DNA from: Clostridiales bacterium UBA6363
Lineage (GTDB): Bacteria; Bacillota; Clostridia; UBA1381
NCBI GenBank assembly: GCA_002438865.1
Contig: DJRJ01000125.1
Coordinates: 1-5,416, forward strand
Reading direction: 5' to 3'
Length of the DNA: 5,416 bases
In this document: positions 1 through 4,727 of the stretch, one piece after another
Position numbering within the stretch: the first letter of the stretch is position 1
How the letters are laid out: the number at the start of each line of letters is the position of its first letter
Translations under genes and position numbers: made by a program
Notes under the pieces: generated by a model
Told to the model about the DNA's origin: nothing
Database searches by the model: none
What the model saw: the letters and a program-made list of their open reading frames with translations, nothing else

Positions 1-35
1 GGGCTGCCGCATTGCTGTTGCACCCCCGTTTAAAT
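1..35 (-). other. Sequence downstream of dapA, possible start of next gene
   Basis: This is the 35-base stretch after the dapA stop codon. Read on the minus strand it is G-rich (ACGGGGGTGC), with an ATG at 12-10 that has the GGGGG run about 10 bases upstream. A next gene of the lysine operon (often dapB in this position) could begin here, but only a few codons are visible and they match nothing I recognise. An imperfect GGG-TGC/GCA-CCC pairing could alternatively be part of a terminator cut by the window edge. Neither reading can be decided from the bases shown. Confidence 0.2.
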
Positions 36-923
36 TCAATCGATAAGTCCCGCTTTTTTCATACTTGCCTTAAGCACTTCAAGGTTTTCCTCCGCCATTT
101 CGGTGAGCGGAAGCCGCAGATTACCGGCATCAAAGCCCATAAGATTAAGAGCCGTCTTTACCGGAATAGGATTTACCTCTATAAACAGCGCCTTTATAAG
201 GTCAAAATATTTAAGCTGAAGCTCTCTCGCCTTTTCCGTGTCGCCGTCAAAGAAAGCGGCGCACATTTCGTGCGTTTCCTTAGGCATAACGTTTGCAAGC
301 ACGCTTATTACACCCTTGCCGCCCAGCGAAAGCACCGGCACAATCATATCATCATTGCCGGAATAAATGTAAAGCTCGGGGATTTCAGCCGCAATCTTTG
401 CCGTATAGCTTATATTGCCGCTTGCCTCCTTTACGCCGACAATGTTCGGTATTTTCGCAAGCTCCTTAAGTACGGGAACGGGGATATTCATACCTGTTCT
501 TCCCGGAACATTATAAAGAAGTACCGGGATATTTACAGCCTCGGCAACCGCCTTGAAATGCTCGTAAAGTCCCTTACTGCTTGTTTTATTGTAGTACGGA
601 GTCACCTGCAAAAGTCCGTCTGCGCCCAGCTCCTCCGCTTTCTTTGAAAGCTCGATTGCGTGTGCGGTTTCGTTTGAACCCGTACCCGCAATTACGGGGA
701 TACGTCCGTTTACGGTTTTTACCGCAAATTCGATTGCGGCAAGATGCTCCGCATCGGGCATCGTTGACGCCTCGCCCGTTGTGCCGCATACGATAATTGC
801 GTCCGTTCCTTTTTCTATCTGATCTTCGATAAGTTTTCCGAATGCGTCATAGTTTGTTTTGTACCCGTCGAACGGCGTTATTATAGCAACGCCCGACCCG
901 GTAAACAGCAATGTTTTTGGCAT
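36..923 (-). CDS. dapA: 4-hydroxy-tetrahydrodipicolinate synthase (DapA)
   Basis: This cytoplasmic enzyme condenses pyruvate with L-aspartate-4-semialdehyde to 4-hydroxy-tetrahydrodipicolinate, the first committed step of the diaminopimelate/lysine pathway. The 295-residue protein is full length for the family and is a class I aldolase TIM barrel. Visible key residues are the GTTGE motif (Thr48, Thr49), Tyr111 in VTPYYNK, Tyr137 in LLYNVPGRTG, Arg142, and the Schiff-base lysine Lys165 in GVKEASGN. All sit four positions after their E. coli counterparts (Thr44, Tyr107, Tyr133, Arg138, Lys161). The start is an ATG with AAGGAG nine bases upstream. It lies 25 bases after the asd stop codon with no terminator or promoter between, so it is cotranscribed with asd and should share the lysine riboswitch. 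No key residue is missing. Related N-acetylneuraminate lyases are less likely given the arginine motif and the asd neighbour. Confidence 0.97.
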   Translation of the reverse strand: MPKTLLFTGSGVAIITPFDGYKTNYDAFGKLIEDQIEKGTDAIIVCGTTGEASTMPDAEHLAAIEFAVKTVNGRIPVIAGTGSNETAHAIELSKKAEELGADGLLQVTPYYNKTSSKGLYEHFKAVAEAVNIPVLLYNVPGRTGMNIPVPVLKELAKIPNIVGVKEASGNISYTAKIAAEIPELYIYSGNDDMIVPVLSLGGKGVISVLANVMPKETHEMCAAFFDGDTEKARELQLKYFDLIKALFIEVNPIPVKTALNLMGFDAGNLRLPLTEMAEENLEVLKASMKKAGLID

Positions 924-954
924 AAAATCAATCTCCTTCCGAATAAAATCAATC
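922..954. repeat. 12-bp direct repeat at the asd/dapA junction
   Basis: The 12-mer ATAAAATCAATC (plus strand) occurs exactly at 922-933 and again at 943-954, 21 bp apart. On the coding strand the first copy met (943-954) covers the asd stop codon, and the second covers the space between the dapA ribosome binding site and the first two bases of its ATG. It may be a trace of a small tandem duplication that built the intergenic spacer. No function is implied. Confidence 0.6.
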
Positions 955-2052
955 CATATAACCCTTCGCCGTCAAAAGCTCCGCAAGCAGTACCGCACCG
1001 CCGGCAGCTCCTCTTAATGTATTATGGCTCATCGAAACCATTTTGTAATCATACTGTACAGACTCTCTCAAACGTCCGCACGAAATTGCCATACCGCCGT
1101 CAGCCTCACGAGCCGTCTTGATCTGCGGCTGATCGGGCTGATCCTTTTCCGTGAACACGTGGATAAACTGCTTCGGTGCGTGCGGAAGATTAAGCTTCTG
1201 CGGCTCGCCCGAATACTCTGCCCACATCTTCTCCATTTCTTCAACCGACGGTTTTTTAACGCCGTCTTTGAATGTGAAGAATATAGCGGCGGTGTGTCCG
1301 TTCGAAACAGGCACTCTGTATGTCTGGCACTCTATCTGAAGTTCATTTGACGGAACTATTTCGCCGTTTTCTATCTTTCCGAGTATTTTATTCGGCTCAA
1401 CCTCCGACTTCATTTCCTCACCGCCGATATACGGGATAAGGTTATCGACCATTTCGGGCCAAGTCTTAAAGGTTTTGCCTGCGCCCGATATTGCCTGATA
1501 CGTTGTTACAAGCGCATGGTCTATCGGGTATTTTTCATTTATAACTGCCAGTGCCGGCAGATACGACTGGAGCGAGCAGTTTGATTTTACTGCTACGAAA
1601 CCGCGCTTTGTACCGAGTCTTTTTCTCTGCGACGGGATTATCTCTATATGCTCCGGGTTTATTTCCGGGATAATCATCGGCACATCGGGAGTATGGCGGT
1701 GCGCCGAGTTGTTCGATACAACCGGGCATTCGCACTTTGCGTACTTTTCTTCGAGTGCCTTTATCTCGTCCTTTTTCATATCAACCGCACAGAATACAAA
1801 ATCTACCTTTTCCGCAATTTTTTCAACGTCGCCCGTTGCGTCCATAACAACCATCTCTGCTACGCTTTCGGGGATTTCCGTATCCATTGCCCACTTTGCG
1901 CCCACTGCGTCCTTATATTTTTTGCCTGCGCTTCTGGGCGATGCCGCAAGCACCTCTATCGTATACCAGGGGTGATCGTTTAAAAGAGTTATAAACCTCT
2001 GTCCGACCATACCCGTTGCGCCTATAATACCTACCTTGTAATTCTGTTTCAT
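949..2052 (-). CDS. asd: Aspartate-semialdehyde dehydrogenase, archaeal/fungal-like type
   Basis: Asd reduces L-aspartyl-4-phosphate to aspartate semialdehyde with NADPH in the cytoplasm, the branch-point intermediate for lysine/diaminopimelate, threonine and methionine. The 367-residue protein has an N-terminal Rossmann nucleotide-binding motif (GATGMVGQ, 11-18), a SNNSAHR stretch (113-119), the nucleophile Cys159 in VKSNCSLQSY, YQAISGAG (185-192) and the probable catalytic His253 in VSNGHTA. The SNCS/YQAISGAG motifs and overall length resemble the archaeal/fungal class more than the E. coli-type enzyme. Start choice: an in-frame GTG lies two codons upstream (2056-2058), but AGGGAG (2062-2067) would be only three bases from it. 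The same site is nine bases from the ATG at 2050-2052, which I prefer. The gene follows the lysine riboswitch and precedes dapA, whose enzyme consumes its product. Confidence 0.95.
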   Translation of the reverse strand: MKQNYKVGIIGATGMVGQRFITLLNDHPWYTIEVLAASPRSAGKKYKDAVGAKWAMDTEIPESVAEMVVMDATGDVEKIAEKVDFVFCAVDMKKDEIKALEEKYAKCECPVVSNNSAHRHTPDVPMIIPEINPEHIEIIPSQRKRLGTKRGFVAVKSNCSLQSYLPALAVINEKYPIDHALVTTYQAISGAGKTFKTWPEMVDNLIPYIGGEEMKSEVEPNKILGKIENGEIVPSNELQIECQTYRVPVSNGHTAAIFFTFKDGVKKPSVEEMEKMWAEYSGEPQKLNLPHAPKQFIHVFTEKDQPDQPQIKTAREADGGMAISCGRLRESVQYDYKMVSMSHNTLRGAAGGAVLLAELLTAKGYMD

Positions 2053-2073
2053 CTTCACAGACTCCCTTTCACC

Positions 2074-2096
2074 CTCCGCAGACTGCGGAGTTTTTT
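2074..2096 (+). terminator. Plus-strand terminator-like palindrome in the asd leader
   Basis: CTCCGCAG-A-CTGCGGAG (2074-2090) is a perfect 8-bp inverted repeat around one base. It would fold as a 6-bp G/C-rich stem with a 5-base loop, and is followed on the plus strand by six T (2091-2096). As plus-strand RNA it has the form of an intrinsic terminator, although no plus-strand gene lies upstream of it in the window. On the minus strand, where the asd mRNA is made, the same hairpin is preceded by A6 and not followed by a U-tract. There it would simply be a leader hairpin whose 3' arm ends just before the asd ribosome binding site. The structure is certain from the bases; the terminator role is inferred. 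Confidence 0.45.
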
Positions 2097-2109
2097 CTTA
2101 AAATATACG

Positions 2110-2136
2110 AAAAAGCAGTAGATTTGAACTACTGCT
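2110..2136 (-). terminator. Riboswitch-controlled intrinsic terminator upstream of asd
   Basis: On the minus strand AGCAGTAG (2136-2129) and CTACTGCT (2121-2114) form an 8-bp stem around a 7-base loop, TTCAAAT. Five T (2114-2110) follow directly. It lies between the lysine aptamer and the asd start, so transcription stopping here would abolish asd-dapA expression. Its 5' arm is also claimed by the competing antiterminator, the expected design of an L-box expression platform. Confidence 0.9.
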
Positions 2137-2178
2137 CTAATATATGCCGTATTTGCAAACATTAAAACGATAGCTCAA
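2124..2178 (-). promoter_or_regulatory. Antiterminator helix of the lysine riboswitch
   Basis: On the minus strand TTGAGCTATCGTTTTAA (2178-2162) pairs with TTAGAGCAGTAGTTCAA (2140-2124) at 16 of 17 positions: 12 Watson-Crick pairs, 4 G-U pairs and one C-A mismatch, with a 21-base loop. The first strand contains the 3' half of aptamer helix P1 (CTATC, 2173-2169). The second contains the terminator's entire 5' arm and most of its loop. P1 formation and antitermination are therefore mutually exclusive: lysine-bound P1 frees the terminator, and without lysine the antiterminator blocks it. The pairing is read by eye; no folding energy was computed. Confidence 0.8.
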
Positions 2179-2336
2179 CATCACGTTATGTGATGACAGT
2201 TATACTGTTATTCACAGCATACCCAGCATTATTCCCATGCGGTCGGGAACACGCTTCGGCATTTTCCCCTTTTATCGGAGTTTCAGCGGTTTCCGCAAAC
2301 CTCCGCCCGACTACTTTTGAAAAATGCGCCTCTACC
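2169..2336 (-). promoter_or_regulatory. Lysine riboswitch (L-box) aptamer
   Basis: The minus-strand leader of asd carries the conserved L-box landmarks in order: GGTAGAGGCGC at the 5' end, AAAGTAGT, a hairpin GGTTT-GCGG-AAACC inside a CGGAG/CTCCG stem, TGAAA, AAAAGGGG, the hallmark TGCCGAAGCG, then ATGCTGGGTATGCTGTGAATAA. Further on are hairpins ACAGT-ATA-ACTGT and CATCAC-ATAAC-GTGATG, and the closing GAGCTATCG. GGTAG (2336-2332) and CTATC (2173-2169) form P1. The order and motifs match the known Bacillus lysC leader. The aptamer senses free L-lysine and is followed by a competing antiterminator and terminator, so high lysine should switch asd and dapA off. The outer limits are approximate by a few bases. 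Confidence 0.95.
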
Positions 2337-2349
2337 TTATATATTTATA

Positions 2350-2378
2350 ATATTAACATTATTGTGTGTATGTGTCAA
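2350..2378 (-). promoter_or_regulatory. Sigma-A-type promoter of the riboswitch-asd-dapA operon
   Basis: On the minus strand a perfect -35 box TTGACA (2378-2373) is followed by a 17-bp spacer and the -10 TAATAT (2355-2350). TG one base before the -10 makes it an extended -10. The start site would fall near 2343, about seven bases before the first strand of aptamer helix P1, as an L-box transcript needs. Upstream (2380-2400) the DNA is A/T-rich. The start site is predicted, not observed. Confidence 0.85.
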
Positions 2379-2417
2379 GTATTATTGCAAATTTTTATTT
2401 TCTGAAATTGAAAAGTC

Positions 2418-3782
2418 TTATTTCTGTAATGTTTTTATGCGCAAGCGTTTAGGATAATGATTTTTCATAATACCGCCCGACGCCTTGCCCCAGCCTATGG
2501 GATAACCGTCGGCGCACACGGCACACCAACCGTTTTTATCCGATTTTACAACATCGCCCGACAAATACACTTTTATTTCACTGCTTTCACAGCCGAAGCT
2601 TTCAATATTTTTAAAATCCTTTCCGCAAAGCGCAAGCGCAAGTGCATGCGACGGCTCAAAGCGGTTTTTCTTCACCTCGCCCAGATGCAGTCCGCACCGC
2701 AGTACCTTTATTTTATCTATATTTATTCCGACGGGTTTTAAGTACAGATTATCGCCGAAAAACACAAAATCGCCGTCAAGCTTTGTGTTTAGGAATTTTT
2801 TCTCGAACTCTTTCCAATATTTTATACGTTCATCGGTTTTTTGCGGTTTTTCACGCAAAGCGCCGTGTTCTTCGCCGCCGTTTTTCTTAAACAAAACGGC
2901 AAAATGCCCCTCGCCTTTTTGCTTGTGCGGAAAAATTCGGTACGTGTTTTCCGCATTTATGTCCGCTCCCGACCACTCGGCTCTGCCTCGTTCAAGCATA
3001 GAAAGCTCTGCCATCGGAACGGGTTCCATGCCGTGTTCCTCAATCATATATGCGGCAATTTTTTCGTTTTCCTCCGGCGCAAAGGTACAGGTTGAATAGA
3101 CTATCATACCGTTCGGCGCAAGCATTTTTACGGCGCAGTCAAGTATATGCTTCTGCCGTACTCCGCACGAAACGGTGTGTTCGATGCTCCATTCATCGAG
3201 CGCCTGCGGCTCTTTTCGGAACATTCCCTCTCCGCTGCACGGGGCGTCCACTATTATTTTATCGAAAAATTTCGGATATTTTTCGGCAAGCCGCTGCGGT
3301 GTTTCGTTCGTTACAACAGCGTTTCTTATGCCCATTCTTTCCACGTTTTCCGACAGTATTTCGGCACGCTTTCTTACGATTTCATTTGCAACGATAAGTC
3401 CGCTCCCGTTAAGCTTTGCCGCCGCCTGGGTGGTTTTTCCGCCCGGTGCGGCGCACAGGTCGAGGACTTTATCGCCGTTGTTTACGGGAAGTCCCGACAC
3501 GGCGCACATTGCGGACGGTTCCTGGAAATAGAACAGTCCTGCGCAGTGGAACGGGTGATTGCCCGAAATAATCCGCTTGTCGGCGTAAAATCCCTCACCG
3601 CACCACGGCACGCCGTCAAGCGCCCCCGTTTCGCCGAGGACGGCGTCCTTTGCGCCGTCCTTAAGCGTGTTTATGCGTATGCCCGAATAAACGGGCGCAT
3701 TTAAGTATGCGTCAAGAAAATCCTCGTATTCTCCGCCGAGCATTTCTTTCATTCTTAATGTGAATTTTTCGGGTAGTTTCAT
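2418..3782 (-). CDS. rsmF: RsmF-like rRNA cytosine-C5 methyltransferase (NOL1/NOP2/Sun family)
   Basis: This SAM-dependent enzyme probably makes 5-methylcytosine in ribosomal RNA. The 454-residue protein has an N-terminal RNA-binding region (about 1-85) with RINT and FYFQEPSAM, then the class I SAM-binding motif VLDLCAAPGGKT (106-117). IIVDAPCSGEGMFRKEP (177-193) carries Cys182, and VYSTCTFAPEENE (228-240) carries the second catalytic cysteine Cys232. Both cysteines of the m5C mechanism are present. The C-terminal third (about 325-454), with LRCGLHLGEVKKNRFEPSHA, is the PUA-like extension seen in RsmF/YebU-type enzymes rather than RsmB. The exact target base (E. coli RsmF: 16S C1407) is not shown by sequence. 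The start is an ATG with AAGGA nine bases upstream; a longer reading to 3920 has no ribosome site and overlaps the upstream gene. It follows the membrane-protein gene by 65 bases with no clear terminator or promoter between. Confidence 0.93.
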   Translation of the reverse strand: MKLPEKFTLRMKEMLGGEYEDFLDAYLNAPVYSGIRINTLKDGAKDAVLGETGALDGVPWCGEGFYADKRIISGNHPFHCAGLFYFQEPSAMCAVSGLPVNNGDKVLDLCAAPGGKTTQAAAKLNGSGLIVANEIVRKRAEILSENVERMGIRNAVVTNETPQRLAEKYPKFFDKIIVDAPCSGEGMFRKEPQALDEWSIEHTVSCGVRQKHILDCAVKMLAPNGMIVYSTCTFAPEENEKIAAYMIEEHGMEPVPMAELSMLERGRAEWSGADINAENTYRIFPHKQKGEGHFAVLFKKNGGEEHGALREKPQKTDERIKYWKEFEKKFLNTKLDGDFVFFGDNLYLKPVGINIDKIKVLRCGLHLGEVKKNRFEPSHALALALCGKDFKNIESFGCESSEIKVYLSGDVVKSDKNGWCAVCADGYPIGWGKASGGIMKNHYPKRLRIKTLQK

Positions 3783-3847
3783 TTGTATAATTCCTTTCAG
3801 TGGTTTGAGTTGAATTTGTCTGCGCAAATGTGCGTATCCGGGCAATT

Positions 3848-4246
3848 TTAACAGGTCTTGAGGTATATGCGATAAGCGATAACATATATTATTAAGTATA
3901 GACAGCAGATGTACCCGCATAAGGCGGAATATTCTTTGTAACCCATAAACTGCAGTACGAGAACCGCCGCCGCAAGTATGATACAGCCTGCATAAAATGC
4001 CGTTCCCTGCGCCTTGCGTGCAAGATAGAGATTGCGCTCGTCATTGTTTTCGACCGTTACCTTTTTGGCATATCGCGGGCTTGTTTCATATCGTATTTGC
4101 CTGTACAATCTTACTGCGCCCACACCGACAAGCGCACCGCCGTATCCCGCAAAAAAATTATCAAGCTTTCCGAGCGCCGCTATCGCAAACAGCACCCCTC
4201 CCAGTGCAATAATTAAAATACTGACCGCTATTTTTACCTTTTTCAT
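3848..4246 (-). CDS. Small four-helix membrane protein, DUF2178-like
   Basis: The function is unknown. The 132-residue protein shows four hydrophobic segments (about 5-25, 30-46, 82-101 and 107-127). The middle cytoplasmic loop is charged and carries NDERNLYLARKA (68-79). This DERN-type loop between two helix pairs is typical of the small DUF2178-like membrane proteins found beside short XRE regulators in Firmicutes. The family call is from memory of that pattern. There is no signal peptide cleavage site or catalytic motif. Start choice: a GTG at 4253-4255 would overlap the AGGAG site (4255-4259), while the ATG at 4244-4246 is eight bases from it and is preferred. The AGGAG also overlaps the TAG stop of the regulator gene upstream (4258-4260), so translation of the two is probably coupled. 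The context suggests a regulator and membrane-protein pair responding to an envelope or solute signal; that is inference only. Confidence 0.85.
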   Translation of the reverse strand: MKKVKIAVSILIIALGGVLFAIAALGKLDNFFAGYGGALVGVGAVRLYRQIRYETSPRYAKKVTVENNDERNLYLARKAQGTAFYAGCIILAAAVLVLQFMGYKEYSALCGYICCLYLIIYVIAYRIYLKTC

Positions 4247-4257
4247 ATTTTTCACTC

Positions 4258-4452
4258 CTAATCTTCAAATATAAATACATCTTCAATTTTTTGTCCGAAC
4301 AGCTGTGCCGTCTTGTGCGCAAGATATATTGACGGATTGTATTTGCCGTTTTCGAGCGATATTATCGTCTGCCTTGAAACGCCCAGCCGTTCCGCCAGTT
4401 CCTGCTGTGTCAGACCTGCTTCCTTCCGAAGCTGAGGTATTTTCGTTTCCAT
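4258..4452 (-). CDS. Small XRE-family helix-turn-helix transcriptional regulator
   Basis: This 64-residue protein is almost entirely one Cro/C1-type DNA-binding domain: IPQLRKEAGLTQQELAERLG (5-24) gives helices 1 and 2, and VSRQTIISLENGKYNPS (25-41) contains the recognition helix and the usual ENGKYNPS turn. There is no ligand-binding or dimerisation extension, as in other YozG-like mini-regulators. The start is the ATG at 4450-4452 with AAGGAGG five bases upstream. A longer in-frame reading to 4512 would run through the -10 box and operator and is rejected. Two matching palindromes flank its promoter, so it probably represses its own operon, perhaps under control of the membrane protein it is coupled to. 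DNA binding is well supported by sequence; target and signal are inferred. Confidence 0.93.
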   Translation of the reverse strand: METKIPQLRKEAGLTQQELAERLGVSRQTIISLENGKYNPSIYLAHKTAQLFGQKIEDVFIFED

Positions 4453-4468
4453 AGCTTCCTCCTTAAGA

Positions 4469-4490
4469 TATGTAAAGTCGACTTTACATA
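4469..4490. promoter_or_regulatory. Perfect 22-bp palindromic operator O2 over the XRE start site
   Basis: TATGTAAAGTC followed by its exact reverse complement gives a perfect 22-bp inverted repeat, with core TGTAAAG-TCGA-CTTTACA at 4471-4488. It begins one base downstream of the -10 box (4492-4497) and spans the predicted start near 4485, a classic repressor position. The likely binder is the XRE protein encoded immediately downstream; this is inferred from position and symmetry. Confidence 0.85.
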
Positions 4491-4491
4491 C

Positions 4492-4520
4492 AATATACCA
4501 TACCCCACCCAAAATGTCAA
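4492..4520 (-). promoter_or_regulatory. Strong promoter of the XRE-DUF2178-rsmF operon
   Basis: On the minus strand the -35 box is a perfect TTGACA (4520-4515), with a 17-bp spacer and -10 TATATT (4497-4492) preceded by TGG (extended -10). A/T-rich DNA with an A7 run lies upstream, like an UP element. Such a near-consensus promoter usually needs a repressor, which fits the palindromes over its -35 box and start site. Confidence 0.88.
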
Positions 4521-4532
4521 GCGTGCTTTACA
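4515..4532. promoter_or_regulatory. Second operator O1 overlapping the -35 box
   Basis: On the minus strand TGTAAAG-CACG-CTTGACA (4532-4515) repeats the O2 core design: the same 7-base half-site, the same 4-base spacer, and one mismatch in the second half (CTTGACA for CTTTACA). That mismatch is what supplies the TTGACA -35 box. Its centre is 44 bp from that of O2, about four helical turns. The binder is inferred to be the XRE protein. Confidence 0.68.
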
Positions 4533-4639
4533 CTTTTTTTAATCTATTTAAAATTATTGTCATTTTGTCGGCTGGGTACGGCAAAAATAAACGTGATTTG
4601 TGCAAAAAGAAGAAATTATCAAAAAAATAACAAATAGAC

Positions 4640-4668
4640 TTGTATATTTCTTTCCTTTGAGTTAAAAT
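4640..4668 (+). promoter_or_regulatory. Probable gap promoter
   Basis: TTGTAT (4640-4645), a 17-bp spacer and TAAAAT (4663-4668) form a plausible promoter. The -10 is good (5 of 6) and the -35 is weak (3 of 6). An A-rich stretch just upstream (about 4615-4632) could act as an UP element. The start would be near 4675, giving a leader of about 50 bases that begins with a small GGG-CTTGT-CCC hairpin (4679-4689). Confidence 0.6.
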
Positions 4669-4694
4669 ATAGTTAATTGGGCTTGTCCCGGTAA

Positions 4695-4712
4695 AAAAAT
4701 ATATATATTTTT
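4695..4712 (+). repeat. A/T palindrome just upstream of the gap ribosome binding site
   Basis: AAAAATATA-TATATTTTT is a perfect 18-bp palindrome ending one base before the AGGAGGA site (4714-4720). In RNA it could form a weak hairpin or simply keep the site unstructured. In an A/T-rich leader it could also be chance. Confidence 0.5.
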
Positions 4713-4727
4713 CAGGAGGAATTTAAA

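Noticed and set aside
1..35. Terminator for the asd-dapA operon
   Set aside because: Only an imperfect GGG-TGC/GCA-CCC pairing with no T-tract is visible before the window edge, so no terminator is called.
12..647. Plus-strand open frame of 211 codons opposite dapA
   Set aside because: It lies entirely within the antisense of a well-supported dapA, has no recognisable domain, and its composition (rich in Arg, His, Leu) is that of an antisense shadow.
2053..2058. GTG start for asd two codons upstream
   Set aside because: It lies only three bases from AGGGAG, too close for initiation; the ATG at 2050-2052 has nine-base spacing. The difference is two residues.
2341..2350. Alternative -10 box (TATAAA/TATTAT) for the lysine operon
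   Set aside because: It would need a 20-bp or longer spacer and move the start site into the aptamer's first strand; TAATAT at 17 bp with an extended TG fits better.
3147..3704. Plus-strand open frame of 185 codons opposite rsmF
   Set aside because: It is the antisense of a conserved methyltransferase with intact motifs, has no ribosome site worth noting, and no family resemblance.
3783..3920. 46-codon N-terminal extension of the rsmF-like gene
   Set aside because: It would overlap the upstream membrane-protein gene by 73 bases, lacks a ribosome site, and is not part of the family's N-terminus; the ATG at 3780-3782 has AAGGA at good spacing.
4453..4512. 20-codon N-terminal extension of the XRE regulator
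   Set aside because: Its codons run through the -10 box, predicted transcription start and operator, so it could not be on the mRNA; the internal ATG has a perfect AAGGAGG.
4533..4639. Divergent intergenic A/T-rich region searched for a small gene, sRNA or further operator copies
   Set aside because: No TGTAAAG half-site, stem-loop with T-tract or ribosome site with open frame was seen; it appears to hold only upstream A/T-rich promoter DNA.
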